Shown in pieces: positions 23,928-33,134 of a DNA stretch of 64,000 nucleotides. The stretch covers positions 124,001-188,000 of the forward strand of contig NZ_JABEKX010000003.1 in assembly GCF_013407595.1 (NCBI RefSeq), given 5' to 3'. The position numbers were made by a program, and so were the translations under genes. The notes beneath the pieces were generated by a model. It saw nothing but the letters and a program-made list of their open reading frames with translations. It was not told the origin of the DNA and searched no databases. Source of the stretch: Lacticaseibacillus absianus (lineage in GTDB: Bacteria > Bacillota > Bacilli > Lactobacillales > Lactobacillaceae). The first letter of the stretch is position 1, and every line of letters starts with the position of its first letter.

Positions 23928-25316
23928 ATGAGTCATGAAGCACTAAAGATGGTGACGATCGGTGGCGGGTCGAGCTATACCCCGGAGCTGATCGAAGGGT
24001 ACATCAAGCGCGCGGATCAGCTGCCGATCAAGGAGATCTGGCTGGTGGATATTCCGGCCGGCGAAACCAAGCTCAACATTGTCGGCGCGATGGCGCAGCG
24101 AATGGTCAAGGCGGCCGGGCTGGACTGGGAGGTCCACCTGACGCTGGACCGGCGCGCAGCGCTGAAGGACGCGGACTTTGTCTCCACGCAGTTTCGCGTT
24201 GGGCTGATGCAGGCGCGGGTCAAAGACGAGCGGATCCCGGGGTCCTACGGGATGCTGGGCCAGGAGACCAACGGGGCGGGCGGGATCTTCAAGGCCTTCC
24301 GCACGGTACCGGTGATCCTCGACATCGTCGCGGACATGAAGGCGCTGTGCCCCGACGCGTGGCTGATCAACTTCACGAACCCGAGCGGCATGATCACCGA
24401 GGCGATCAAGACGTACGGGCAGTGGGATAAGGTGATCGGGCTGTGCAACGTGCCGGTGATGGCGATGATGACTGAGCCGGCTTTGATCGGCAAAACGCTG
24501 GACCAGCTGACCTATCAGTTCGCCGGGATCGATCACTTCCACTGGCACCGCGTGTACGATGAGACGGGGCGCGAAGTGACGATGGACATCCTGGACGCGA
24601 TGGCGCGCGGCGACGCCGGGTTACCGAAGAACATTTTTGACGTTCAGTTCTTCCCGGAGCAGCTCGCGCAGATGAAGCTGATCCCGTGTGGTTACCACCG
24701 CTACTACTACCGCCAAGAAGAGATGCTGGCGCACGCGCTGGAAGAGCAGGCGGCCGGCGACACCCGCGCCCAGCACGTGATGGCGATCGAAGCCGAGCTG
24801 TTCGAGCTCTACAAGGATCCGCACCTGGACTACAAGCCCAAGCAGTTGGCCGAGCGCGGCGGTGCGCACTACAGCGACGCGGCGTGCGAGGCGATCGCCT
24901 CGGTGTACGGGGACAAGCGCACGCACATGGTGGTGTCGACGCTGAACCGCGGTGCGGTGCCGGATCTGCCGGCGGACCACGTGGTGGAAGTCTCCGCGCA
25001 GATCGGGGCTGCCGGCGCGATCCCCCTGACGTTCGGGCATTTTCAGCCGGCCGAGCGCGGCTGGTTGCAGTTGATGAAAAACATGGAGCTCGTGATCGAT
25101 GAAGCCGCCGTCACCGGTGACTACGGCCTGGCGCTACAGGCCTTCTTGATGAATCCGCTGATCCCGGGTGGCCAGCACGCCAAGGACCTGCTCGACGAGA
25201 TGCTGGTCGCCAACAAGGCCCACCTCCCGCAGTTCGCCGCCAAGATCGCCGCGCTCGAGGCCGCCGGCGTGCACGTGCACGATGAGGTCGCGGCCCACAT
25301 CGACGAGACGCTGTAG
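23928..25316 (+). CDS. licH: 6-phospho-beta-glucosidase, glycoside hydrolase family 4
   Basis: A 462-residue GH4 enzyme that needs NAD+ and a metal. It has the Rossmann start VTIGGGSSYTPELI, NFTNPSGMITEAI, the metal-binding Cys in IGLCNVP and the His in GIDHFHWH. It hydrolyses phosphorylated beta-glucosides such as cellobiose-6-phosphate after PTS uptake. GGAGGGA precedes the ATG. It forms a regulator-enzyme pair with the LacI gene. A PTS IIC of the cellobiose type is encoded at 42243 and could supply the substrate. Confidence 0.92.
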   Translation: MSHEALKMVTIGGGSSYTPELIEGYIKRADQLPIKEIWLVDIPAGETKLNIVGAMAQRMVKAAGLDWEVHLTLDRRAALKDADFVSTQFRVGLMQARVKDERIPGSYGMLGQETNGAGGIFKAFRTVPVILDIVADMKALCPDAWLINFTNPSGMITEAIKTYGQWDKVIGLCNVPVMAMMTEPALIGKTLDQLTYQFAGIDHFHWHRVYDETGREVTMDILDAMARGDAGLPKNIFDVQFFPEQLAQMKLIPCGYHRYYYRQEEMLAHALEEQAAGDTRAQHVMAIEAELFELYKDPHLDYKPKQLAERGGAHYSDAACEAIASVYGDKRTHMVVSTLNRGAVPDLPADHVVEVSAQIGAAGAIPLTFGHFQPAERGWLQLMKNMELVIDEAAVTGDYGLALQAFLMNPLIPGGQHAKDLLDEMLVANKAHLPQFAAKIAALEAAGVHVHDEVAAHIDETL

Positions 25317-25366
25317 ACGCCAGAAGACGCTTTGCCTGCAATGCGGGCGACGCGTCTTTTGGCGTG
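25316..25366 (+). terminator. Terminator of the 6-phospho-beta-glucosidase gene
   Basis: AGACGC/GCGTCT stem followed by TTTT. The outer bases GACGCC and GGCGT extend the pairing. Confidence 0.7.
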
Positions 25367-25493
25367 CATGAGCCGGTAGTATCGGCTGTACGGAATGTCT
25401 AGATTAAAAAATTCTAATGGTACATGGCCAGGACTTGTGCACCAAGGCGGGGTCTGCGATGCTGGGGGCAATGGCATAAGAGGAGGCCTTGGG

Positions 25494-25832
25494 ATGAAGA
25501 GACGAAAGCTTTCCCTGAATGGTTGGATCAAACTTGCCTTGGTGGTGATCGTGGTCGCGTTCGTTGGGGTACACCTGACGCCGACGATCGCGATCCGCTA
25601 CGCGCTGTTCAAAGCAGGCGAGTATGAGATGCTCACCACCGCGACGATCCGACGCGTACCGGATGCACGCGCCCCGTATGAACCGGCAACGGCGTTCTGG
25701 GCCCCACGGCTCTACGAGGTAATCCCAGACACCAGCCACGCGAAGGATTATGTCACCGCCCATCTTCCCCCTGACCTGTATGAGGTGCAGACGCTGGGGT
25801 TGAGTTTTGCGACATACACGTCTGGGACTTGA
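25494..25832 (+). CDS. Hypothetical membrane-anchored protein
   Basis: A 112-residue protein with a basic start (MKRRKLSLNGW), one membrane span (residues about 12-30) and an outside domain of about 80 residues, ending YEVQTLGLSFATYTSGT. No known family is evident. ATG 25494 follows AGGAGG; the listed frame starts 33 codons earlier without a ribosome site. It is single, between a terminator and the ClC gene. Confidence 0.6.
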   Translation: MKRRKLSLNGWIKLALVVIVVAFVGVHLTPTIAIRYALFKAGEYEMLTTATIRRVPDARAPYEPATAFWAPRLYEVIPDTSHAKDYVTAHLPPDLYEVQTLGLSFATYTSGT

Positions 25833-25918
25833 TCTCAGCGTCAGTGACTGGGCCGTTGCGTGGTGCGGCCGGGGATGTGCTAAGATAGACTGAAAGCTAA
25901 TCTGAAAGTGGGAGCGCA

Positions 25919-27253
25919 TTGAAGTCACAACACAATCTCGGCCTGGCGATCGTCACGGTCACCGTCGGCCTGCTCGCGGGCTTGGGGGCCGTGGCGCTGA
26001 GCCTGTTCCTGGAGTTCGTCACGCATGTTTTGCTCAATTATGAAGAGACCGCGCGCCAGCCCTTCGCTGCGGGGGTGCCACCGGTGCAGCGCGTCGCCGT
26101 GCTAGCCGGGGTCGGGCTGCTGGCCGCCAACCTGTGGTGGGTGGTACGTAACCGGATGCGGCCGACCGTCAGTGTGAAAAACGCGGTGGACGGGCAGCCA
26201 ATGCCGGTCGCGACCACGCTGGTGCACACGTTCACGCAGATGCTGTTCGTCGGCGCCGGCGGGTCGGTCGGCCGTGAGCTCGCGCCACGTGAGTTGGCCG
26301 CGATGCTGGCGCAATGGTGGCAGCGGCGCTTGCAGCGGTGGGGCTTGGACTTGAGCCCCGCCGATCAGCAGCTGGTCGTGGCCGCGGCCGCCGGCGCCGG
26401 CTTTGCCGGCGTCTACATCGCACCGATCACAGGGATGTTGTTTGCCGTCGAGATCCTGCTGCAGCGCATCTCGCGGCGGGCGGTCGTGGTCAGCCTGAGC
26501 ATGTCGGTGATCGCGACGTTCGTCGGCGCGACGCTCAAAGGCTTCAAGCCGTATTATTTGCTGGGGTCGACGCCGTTCAGTCCGCGCCTATGCCTCGCGA
26601 TCCTCGCGGTCGGGCCGGTGTGCGGGCTGGTCGGCGCCCTGTTCCGCCGGGCGATCCAGTGGGCAGCGGTGCGCCAGGCCCAACGTCGGCCGCTTTTGTG
26701 GCAGCTACCGCTAGCGGCGCTGATCACGGGGCTGATCGCGGTGGTTTTTCCCCAAGTCACGGGGAACGGGCGCGCCTTCGCTCAGATGGTGTTCAATAAC
26801 CGGCTGGCCGACCTCGTACCGCTCCTGCTGGTCGGCGCGCTGGTCAAGGCGCTGGTAACGCTGATGAGCATCGCCGCCGGTGCAGCCGGGGGCACACTGA
26901 CCCCGTCGATCGCCGTCGGGGCGGCCGTCGGGGCTGCGGTTGGCACGGCCGTGAACCTCTGGCTCACGCCGGTGGTCGTCTGGCAGTGCGCCGTGGTCGG
27001 CGCGGCGGCCGTCTTGGCGGTCACCCAGCAGGCACCGCTGATGGCGATGATGATGGTGTTCGAAGTCAGTCACCTCAGTTACGCGGCCTTCCTGCCACTG
27101 GCGCTGGGTATTGCCTTGGCACTGATTGTGGCGAACTGGTTCACCGACACCCGCCGTATGCCGCCGGAAGCAGTCGGTGAGACCGAGACCGCCGATCTGT
27201 TGCAGGCCAAAGGCGAGCAGGTGTTGGCGGCCAAAAAGCAAGGAAACGGGTAG
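25919..27253 (+). CDS. ClC-family chloride channel or H+/Cl- antiporter
   Basis: A 444-residue polytopic membrane protein. GAGGSVGRELAPRE corresponds to the ClC GxGxPxE-type selectivity motif with its gating Glu. GAGFAGVYIAPITGMLFAVE and AAGAAGGTLTPSIAVGAAVG match the other two ClC signature loops. It probably moves Cl- or fluoride across the membrane. The start is TTG 25919, after GGGAG with only 4 bases of spacing; translation from there gives a normal N-terminus. Confidence 0.92.
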   Translation: MKSQHNLGLAIVTVTVGLLAGLGAVALSLFLEFVTHVLLNYEETARQPFAAGVPPVQRVAVLAGVGLLAANLWWVVRNRMRPTVSVKNAVDGQPMPVATTLVHTFTQMLFVGAGGSVGRELAPRELAAMLAQWWQRRLQRWGLDLSPADQQLVVAAAAGAGFAGVYIAPITGMLFAVEILLQRISRRAVVVSLSMSVIATFVGATLKGFKPYYLLGSTPFSPRLCLAILAVGPVCGLVGALFRRAIQWAAVRQAQRRPLLWQLPLAALITGLIAVVFPQVTGNGRAFAQMVFNNRLADLVPLLLVGALVKALVTLMSIAAGAAGGTLTPSIAVGAAVGAAVGTAVNLWLTPVVVWQCAVVGAAAVLAVTQQAPLMAMMMVFEVSHLSYAAFLPLALGIALALIVANWFTDTRRMPPEAVGETETADLLQAKGEQVLAAKKQGNG

Positions 27254-27303
27254 TGGTGCGTGGTCAGGCCGAATCTGCGCCGTCTGATCCGAGCATAATT
27301 ATG

Positions 27304-27339
27304 AAACAGCACGTTCCGAACATGGGACGTGCTGTTTTT
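27304..27339 (+). terminator. Terminator of the ClC gene
   Basis: AAACAGCACGT and its complement with a T5 tail, 50 bp after the stop. Confidence 0.9.
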
Positions 27340-27377
27340 GGTGTGGGCTGGATGATGGCGGGGTCGTGCTTTGGGGG

Positions 27378-27600
27378 CGTCGAGTGGCGTTCTGGATCGT
27401 CGAACTGCGAAGCGCGTGCGGATGCGGCCTAAGTCGGCCCACCACAAGGCCACGCCCGGGGGATGCGCACAATATTGTGGCTTTGGGGCTGACGTTGGGC
27501 GGGGACTCACCAACGGTTGGGTGCTTGCTTACTGCTTCCCGATTGCCGTCGAGCTGCGGACGCGCCCGCTAAGCCCGCGAGTCCTCCGCTCTGGTTTTTA
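27378..27600. repeat. Intergenic repeat related to the ybaB-recR repeat
   Basis: The segment 27547-27596 (CGTCGAGCTGCGGACG, CGCCCGCTAAGCCCGCGAG, TCCTCCGCTCTGG) is the inverse of 771-800 and nearby bases. Upstream there are further GTCGA/GCGAAGCGCG pieces of the same type and a CCACAA...TTGTGG hairpin at about 27449-27481. No ORF here is convincing. Confidence 0.6.
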
Positions 27601-27604
27601 CACA

Positions 27605-27830
27605 CACCAAAGCCGCCCTCAGGGCACCTGAGGACGCCTTTGGCTGACTACCGCGGCTGTCCCGCGGGGGCGCCCGGCCGGGGGTGAACGGTCTGCCATC
27701 GACCGGCCGGGTGGTGACGCGGTCAGTCTGCGTCACCGTCTTGATTATCCCGCCAGATTCAGACCGTCTGGCGTGGCAGCGTGCAGTTGCACCGATCACC
27801 ACCGTCTTGCCTTGTGCCCGGTGGTGTCAT
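27605..27830. other. Cluster of consecutive hairpins, candidate structured RNA
   Basis: Within about 225 bp at least six inverted repeats follow one another: CCAAAG...CTTTGG, CCGCGG...CCGCGG, CCCGGCCGG...CCGGCCGGG, GTGACGC...GCGTCAC, CGCCAGA...TCTGGCG and CACCACCG...CGGTGGTG. I match it to no known RNA (not RNase P, tmRNA, SRP or T-box by motif). The stretch 27340-28115 has no plausible protein gene. Confidence 0.45.
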
Positions 27831-28115
27831 CCGACTTAGACCAGCTAACGTGAGCATACTCATCACGCCTCACCGTATCGATACTCCGGGCCTAGCCTAC
27901 TGAGGAAGCAATATCCCCTGGATGATTTCGGCTACCCGTCGGTGAACGACCGCGTTGCGCTGACGCGACCACCAGGCGAGCTCCCCTTGGATTACCTGCA
28001 GTCTACTGCGGGGCGATTTTTTTGGCAAGTGAAACGACTCGAACAATCGCGAGGCAAAATCTGGGCGTTTTGGCGGCGTGGCGCGTACACTGTGAGCATC
28101 AAAGGAGGGGGTCGG

Positions 28116-28703
28116 ATGGAGACGATGAAAGGGGCGCTGACGGTTAACGGCTGGATCGTCAATGCTGTATCGACGCGGTGGCTAACGTCCAGTGCAGTGT
28201 GGACGCCTGAGGATTTTATTGTGCTCGGGGTCGATGAATGGTTCGATGGCGCGGGACGGCGGTTGGATCTGCCACCACAAACGGTCTGGATGCGCTTCGA
28301 GTCACGGGCGGCAAAGCTGTCAGCGACGTTGCCGAGTATTGGCATGCGTTTACAGGTCACGGGGATAGTCGCCGCGCTGACGGTCGTCCAGGCGCTGCCG
28401 CGAGTGCAGCCGTTGCTGACTCAGATCGCAATGGTTCGACGACGGATCGTCGATCAAGGAGTGCTCTGGCTGAAGCAGGCGTGGCCGGATATGCGGCAAG
28501 CAGGGGAGAAGGTCTGGCTCCGCCACCTCGCCACGCGCTTCCGCCGGTTGGCGCCGCGCTACCTGGCGGGCCAGCTAACGCTGGATCAGTTCCATCAGGC
28601 GCTGGCCCTCAGGTGGCGACGGGGCCAGCGTTCATGCGGCAGTCCGCCGCGCGACTTTTTGCCCGCCAACGCCGGCTGGCACAGGCCTTGGACGCGACGC
28701 TGA
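28116..28703 (+). CDS. Hypothetical protein, probably 5' part of a frameshifted gene
   Basis: A 195-residue frame starting METMKGALTV after AAAGGAGGGG. The first 170 residues (a beta-rich start, then helices such as QIAMVRRRIVDQGVLWL) parallel the protein encoded at 28975, which begins METMTLGRAA. The last 25 residues are Arg/Pro-rich and look out of frame. The missing C-terminal part is encoded in the -1 frame from 28634. So this looks like one gene broken by a single-base change, or a recoded gene. I recognise no domain. Confidence 0.5.
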   Translation: METMKGALTVNGWIVNAVSTRWLTSSAVWTPEDFIVLGVDEWFDGAGRRLDLPPQTVWMRFESRAAKLSATLPSIGMRLQVTGIVAALTVVQALPRVQPLLTQIAMVRRRIVDQGVLWLKQAWPDMRQAGEKVWLRHLATRFRRLAPRYLAGQLTLDQFHQALALRWRRGQRSCGSPPRDFLPANAGWHRPWTRR

Positions 28704-28963
28704 CGGCGCGGCTGACGCGGCATTATGTGCTGACGGACTTGCGCCAAGTTCGCCTGTTGCGGATCGGCTTCGACCCGCTGCGGCGGTACCAGGCGCCCCA
28801 GCCACACAAAGCTAAGCGCGCTTGGTACCGGCACGAGCTGACGCAACGGCTACAGGCCCAGCGTCTGGACCGGCTCCGGCGGGGGTTGCCCCTGGTCGAG
28901 CCGCGAGATGTCGCGGCCGTCGGGGTGGCGGTCCCGTGGACGCCGGTGGCACCGGAAGAATAG
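28634..28963 (+). CDS. Hypothetical protein, probably 3' part of the frameshifted gene
   Basis: A 109-residue frame from ATG 28634, without a good ribosome site and overlapping the previous frame by 70 bp. Its last third (LTDLRQVRLLRIGFDPL, KRAWYRHELTQRL) lines up with the end of the 28975 protein (LTSLDPVSEATG...AAYRHAHFRQWL). The pair 28116+28634 therefore equals one copy of a duplicated gene. It is very basic and Arg-rich. If translated separately it would be a new small protein. Confidence 0.45.
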   Translation: MRQSAARLFARQRRLAQALDATLTARLTRHYVLTDLRQVRLLRIGFDPLRRYQAPQPHKAKRAWYRHELTQRLQAQRLDRLRRGLPLVEPRDVAAVGVAVPWTPVAPEE

Positions 28964-28974
28964 GAGGAGAGCAG

Positions 28975-29691
28975 ATGGAGACGATGACTTTAGGGCGCGC
29001 CGCGGTCGACGCACGGGTGCTCGGCGGCAGCACGGAGTGGACGCTGGGGGCCGGCGACCAGCTGGTGCGCGCAGACATGGTGCTGCTGACGCCGACGCTG
29101 ATCGAGGCCGTCGGTGAGGGTGAGCTGAAGGTGGCCGACACGCTAGACGAGCTGCGGCTACCATACAACGCGGCGGTGATCGGGCACCACGTGCAGATGG
29201 GGGACGCGCTGACGCTGACGGGCACGCTGGTCCGCTACCGCGCGGTGCCGGCTGCGGCGGTCGCAGCGGCTCGAGCCCAGCAGGCGGCGGTGATCGCAGC
29301 GCTCGACCAGGCGACGAACGCGTGGGCGAAGCGGGTGCTGGACCCCGCGACGCAAAAAACCGTTGCGCACCAGCTTGCCCAGCGGCGCAACGGCATGATC
29401 GATCTGACGGCTCAGCTGGATCAGCTCCATGACCTGCTCCAGGCGCGCCACTATGATGCGTTCAGCGCACTGGCGGATGCACAGCACCAGCGGTGGGCGG
29501 ACTGGCGGACGTGGCTGGTCGGTCACTTGGCGTGGCGCACGGCGGTGGTGCAGCTGACCAGCCTGGACCCGGTCAGCGAGGCCACCGGTGCGGTTTTGGC
29601 CGACCCGCTGCCGTTCGACCCGACCCAGTTGAACTCGGCTGCCTATCGCCACGCGCACTTTCGCCAGTGGCTGACGACTAGCGCGCCTTGA
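28975..29691 (+). CDS. Hypothetical protein, intact paralogue of the preceding split gene
   Basis: A 238-residue protein starting METMTLGRAAV after AGGAGGAG. The N-terminal 90 residues are beta-rich with TLDELRLPYNAAV and LTLTGTLVRYRAVP. The rest is helical and Ala/Gln-rich (QQAAVIAALDQATNAW, QLDQLHDLL), ending AAYRHAHFRQWL. No signal peptide or membrane span. The family is unknown to me. It follows the split paralogue by 11 bp and converges on the MFS gene with a 14-bp overlap of coding ends. Confidence 0.6.
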   Translation: METMTLGRAAVDARVLGGSTEWTLGAGDQLVRADMVLLTPTLIEAVGEGELKVADTLDELRLPYNAAVIGHHVQMGDALTLTGTLVRYRAVPAAAVAAARAQQAAVIAALDQATNAWAKRVLDPATQKTVAHQLAQRRNGMIDLTAQLDQLHDLLQARHYDAFSALADAQHQRWADWRTWLVGHLAWRTAVVQLTSLDPVSEATGAVLADPLPFDPTQLNSAAYRHAHFRQWLTTSAP

Positions 29692-30841
29692 GGTGCAGGA
29701 GGCGGGTCTGCCAGAGCAGCACCCCGCCCATCAGGAGCGTGAAGGCGAGGATGTAGACCGGATAGAGCCGGATCGTCGCCACGCTGGCGAGCAGGCCGAA
29801 CAACGGTGGGGCGAAGGTCGAGCCGACGTAGGCCGCGGCCATCTGCAGGCCGATGACGGCTTGCGAGCGGTCGGCGCCGAAGTTGGTCGGCGTCTCGTGG
29901 ATGATCGTCGGGTAGATCGGCGCGCACCCGACACCGAAGACCACTAGGCCGACCAGCGCGAACGAGACCGGTAGTGGCAGGAGGATCAACGCCACGCCGG
30001 CGAGCATGATGGCCGTGCCCAGCCCGAGCATCCGTCGGTCGCCCAGCCGGTCGGCGATGATCCCTGACAGGAAGCGACCGACGGTGATGCCAATGTAGAA
30101 CAGGGCGGCGAAGCGCGCCGCGGTGGTCACGCTCACGGCGCGCGCCTGCACCAGGTAGCTAGCCGCCCAAATGCCGGCGGTCCCTTCAAGGGCGCAGTAG
30201 GCGAGAAAGGCGATGAGCGCTTGTGGCAGGCCGCGCAGCCGCAGTAGGGCCGGCAGACGCAGTGCGGTGGTCGGGACCTGTGTCTCGGTCGGCGAGCGGT
30301 GCGCCCACAGCGGCAGGCTGAAGACCAAGATCACGGTCAGCGCCACCTGCACGATCCCGATGATCCGGTAGCCACTTTGCCACCCCAGCTGGTGGGTCAA
30401 GGCAAAACTCATTACGTTCGGGCTGATCGCCGCGCCCAGCCCCCAGAAGCAGTGGAGCCAGTTCATCTGACGCCCGGCGTAGTGCAGTGCGACGTAGTTA
30501 TTCAGTGCGGCGTCCACCGCCCCAGCGCCCAGCCCGTATGGCACGGCCCAGACGCACAGCCAGATGAAGCTCGGCGACAGTGAGAACCCGAACAGCGCGA
30601 GGGCGGTCGTCGCGACGCTAGCCGCAGTGACCCGCCCGGCGCCGAATCGCCGGGTCAGCCGGTCGGACAGGAGGCTGGAGATGATCGTGTCCGCCGAGAT
30701 CAGCATCGTGATGATACCAGCGTATGCAGTGGGCACACCCAGCTGGACGTGCATCGCCGGCCAGCCGGCGCCGATCAGAGAATCCGGCAACCCGAGGCTG
30801 ATGAAGGCGAGGTAGATGATGACAAGTAATAATGAGAACAT
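29678..30841 (-). CDS. Major facilitator superfamily transporter
   Basis: A 387-residue MFS protein with 12 predicted spans. The loop 2-3 motif is SDRLTRRFGAGRV and the second-half equivalent is SGIIADRLGDRRML. HYAGRQMNWLHCFWGLGAAISP resembles fucose/FucP-like and YfkF-type members. Substrate not predictable. No RBS of note. It is a single gene, converging on the 28975 gene. Confidence 0.85.
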   Translation of the reverse strand: MFSLLLVIIYLAFISLGLPDSLIGAGWPAMHVQLGVPTAYAGIITMLISADTIISSLLSDRLTRRFGAGRVTAASVATTALALFGFSLSPSFIWLCVWAVPYGLGAGAVDAALNNYVALHYAGRQMNWLHCFWGLGAAISPNVMSFALTHQLGWQSGYRIIGIVQVALTVILVFSLPLWAHRSPTETQVPTTALRLPALLRLRGLPQALIAFLAYCALEGTAGIWAASYLVQARAVSVTTAARFAALFYIGITVGRFLSGIIADRLGDRRMLGLGTAIMLAGVALILLPLPVSFALVGLVVFGVGCAPIYPTIIHETPTNFGADRSQAVIGLQMAAAYVGSTFAPPLFGLLASVATIRLYPVYILAFTLLMGGVLLWQTRLLHLKAR

Positions 30842-30950
30842 GAGACCCTCCGAATAAGCATTACCTGCCTATTCTAAGGGAGTGACGGGGAATGTCAACG
30901 GTTACATGGCCAAAATGGGGCAGTGATGACGGGGCCGGTGGCGCGACGGC

Positions 30951-30979
30951 AAAAAAACTCGCCCCTTCACAGGGACGAG
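30951..30979 (-). terminator. Terminator of the ABC-F gene
   Basis: CTCGTCCC/GGGGCGAG stem with seven T on the minus strand, 14 bp after the stop. Confidence 0.85.
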
Positions 30980-30992
30980 CGGTGCGGGTGAC

Positions 30993-32933
30993 TCATTGTT
31001 GCATCTCCTCCAGCGCCAGGCTGGCTTCCTCCCAGGCGTCTTCTGTCGTTGCTACCTGGGCGTTGACCGCGTCGAGCTGGGTCTGGAGGTCCTGCATCTT
31101 GACGTAGTCGGTCAGGACCGCCGGGGCGGTCATTGCCGTCTGCAAGGCGTCGGCCTGGTCGTTCAGCGCGCTCAGCGTGTCCTCCAGCTTGGCGACCTCG
31201 CGTTCAAGCTTGCGCTGGGCCTTCTGGTCGGCCTTGCTCTGCTGGTAGTTGACTGCGGCGGCCGAGGCCACCGGGCCGCTGGTCTCGCCGGCGGCTTCGG
31301 CTTCGGCGGCCAGGGTCTCTTGCAGTTTCTCCTGGTAGTAGTCCCAGTTGCCGAGGTACAGGCGACTGCCGGTCGGCTGGACGGCGATGATGTTGGTCGC
31401 CAGCTCGTTGATGAAGTACCGGTCGTGGCTGACGAAGAGCACGGTGCCGGCAAAATCGGCCAGCGCCTGCTCCAGCACCTCCTTGGAGTTGATATCCAGG
31501 TGATTGGTCGGCTCGTCGAGGATCAGGAAGTTGTCGTGCTTCAAGGCGAGTTTGGTCAGCTCCAGCCGCGCCTTTTGGCCCCCGGAGAGGTCGCCGACGC
31601 GCTTCTCGAGGTCATTTGCGTCGAACAAGAAGGCGGCCAAGGCGGCCCGGATGTCTTTTTCCGGCATGGTCGGGTGGTCATCCCAGATCTCGTCGATCAC
31701 CGACTTGTCCCAGTGCAGCTGGTGCTGATCCTGGTCGTAGTAGCCGGTGGTGACGTTGGTGCCGAACTTCGCGGTGCCGGCAAGAAAGGGGATCTGGCCG
31801 AGCACGGACTTGAGCAGTGTGGACTTGCCGACGCCGTTGGGGCCGATGATGGCGATGCGGTCGCCCTTGTTGACTTGAAAATCGATCGGGCCGGCCATCG
31901 GCTCCGCCGCCTCGTAGCCGACGGTCGCGCCGACCACCTTGAGCACCTCGTTGCCGGACGTCTTGTCCGGAGTGAAGCGGAAGTGGACGGTCTTCTCCGG
32001 GCCATCGGGGCGCGGCAGGCGGTCCATCTTCTCGAGCTGCTTGCGCCGTGCCTGGGCCTGCTTGGTGGTCGAGGCGCGCACGATGTTCTTGTCGACGAAC
32101 TCCTGCAGCTTGGCGATCTCCTCTTGTTGCTTCTCGTAGGCCTTCCAGGCCAGCGCGCGGTTCTGCGCTTTTTGGCTCAGGTAGCCGGAGTAGTTCGTCC
32201 GGTAGTGGACCGCGCGGCTCGGGGTCAGCTCGTAGATCTCGGTGACGACGTGGTCGAGGAAGTACTGGTCGTGCGAGACGGTCAGCAGGGCGCCGGCGTA
32301 TCCGCGCAGGTAGCCTTCCAGCCACGTCAGCGTGTCGATGTCCAAGTGGTTGGTCGGCTCGTCCAAGACGATCAGGTCGTGGTGTTCGAGCAGGAGCTTC
32401 GCCAAGGCCAACCGCGAGCGCTCACCGCCGCTCAGCGTGTGGATCGGCATGGTCCAGGTGGCCTCCGGGAAGTTGAAGCCCGCTAAGACCCCGCGGATCT
32501 CGGCGCGGTAGCCGTAGCCGTTAGCGGCCTCGAAGTCGTGTTGAAGCTGGTCGTACTGGCGCATCACCGCTTCGAACTGCGCCTGGTCCTGCGCCAAGGC
32601 AGGGTCGGCGATCTGCGCTTCGAGCGCGTGCATGCGGGTTTCCATCGCGATCACTGGCGCGAAGATGGTCAGCATCTCGTCGAAGATCGCCCGGTTGGAG
32701 TCCAGCCCGGAGTCCTGCGCGAGGTAGCCGATCGAGACGTTCTTGCCGGTGGTGACCTGGCCGCCGTCCGGTGGGTTCAGGCCGGCGAGGATCTCCAGCA
32801 GGGTGGTCTTGCCGATCCCGTTGGGGCCGACCAGCCCGACGCGGGCGTTGGTCTGGACCTCCAAGCTGATGCCGGTGAAGAGGTCATTGCCGTCGAACGT
32901 GCGCCCGACCCCTTGGGCTTGCATGATGATCAT
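30993..32933 (-). CDS. ABC-F family ATPase (YdiF-like)
   Basis: A 646-residue soluble protein with two ABC domains. Domain 1: GPNGIGKTTLLEI, LSGGERSRLALA, LIVLDEPTNHLD. Domain 2: GPNGVGKSTLLKS, LSGGQKARLEL, LILDEPTNHLD. The linker between them is Lys/Arg-rich, and a C-terminal coiled coil of about 80 residues follows, as in YdiF. Such proteins act on the ribosome rather than in transport. No known antibiotic-resistance linker type is evident. The ATG at 32933 is 9 bases after AAAGGA. Confidence 0.93.
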   Translation of the reverse strand: MIIMQAQGVGRTFDGNDLFTGISLEVQTNARVGLVGPNGIGKTTLLEILAGLNPPDGGQVTTGKNVSIGYLAQDSGLDSNRAIFDEMLTIFAPVIAMETRMHALEAQIADPALAQDQAQFEAVMRQYDQLQHDFEAANGYGYRAEIRGVLAGFNFPEATWTMPIHTLSGGERSRLALAKLLLEHHDLIVLDEPTNHLDIDTLTWLEGYLRGYAGALLTVSHDQYFLDHVVTEIYELTPSRAVHYRTNYSGYLSQKAQNRALAWKAYEKQQEEIAKLQEFVDKNIVRASTTKQAQARRKQLEKMDRLPRPDGPEKTVHFRFTPDKTSGNEVLKVVGATVGYEAAEPMAGPIDFQVNKGDRIAIIGPNGVGKSTLLKSVLGQIPFLAGTAKFGTNVTTGYYDQDQHQLHWDKSVIDEIWDDHPTMPEKDIRAALAAFLFDANDLEKRVGDLSGGQKARLELTKLALKHDNFLILDEPTNHLDINSKEVLEQALADFAGTVLFVSHDRYFINELATNIIAVQPTGSRLYLGNWDYYQEKLQETLAAEAEAAGETSGPVASAAAVNYQQSKADQKAQRKLEREVAKLEDTLSALNDQADALQTAMTAPAVLTDYVKMQDLQTQLDAVNAQVATTEDAWEEASLALEEMQQ

Positions 32934-33026
32934 GGTATCGTGTCCTTTCAGTGCATTCCTGTTCAGTGTACCATAATCGGTGCAGAGGTAATTGTGAAAA
33001 AAATTGAGCAAGTCAGCCCGTGACGC

Positions 33027-33055
33027 TTGCAGGTTCACCCAAAAGCGGTTACTAT
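33027..33055 (+). promoter_or_regulatory. rex promoter
   Basis: TTGCAG, a 17-bp spacer and TACTAT. Downstream at 33068-33093 ATGCCG/CGGCAT arms enclose TTTTCACAAA, which resembles half of a Rex operator, so autoregulation is possible. Confidence 0.6.
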
Positions 33056-33134
33056 AAATTTGATAGTATGCCGTGCTTTTCACAAAGCGGCATGACAAGC
33101 CGTGCGCCCAGTGCGCACCCAGAGGAGGAACATC

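Noticed and set aside
27605-27830. RNase P RNA, tmRNA or SRP RNA
   Set aside because: The conserved cores of these RNAs were looked for on both strands and not found.
30996-32486. Open frame of 496 codons on the plus strand
   Set aside because: It lies antisense to the ABC-F ATPase and contains no known domain. High GC content makes long antisense frames common here.
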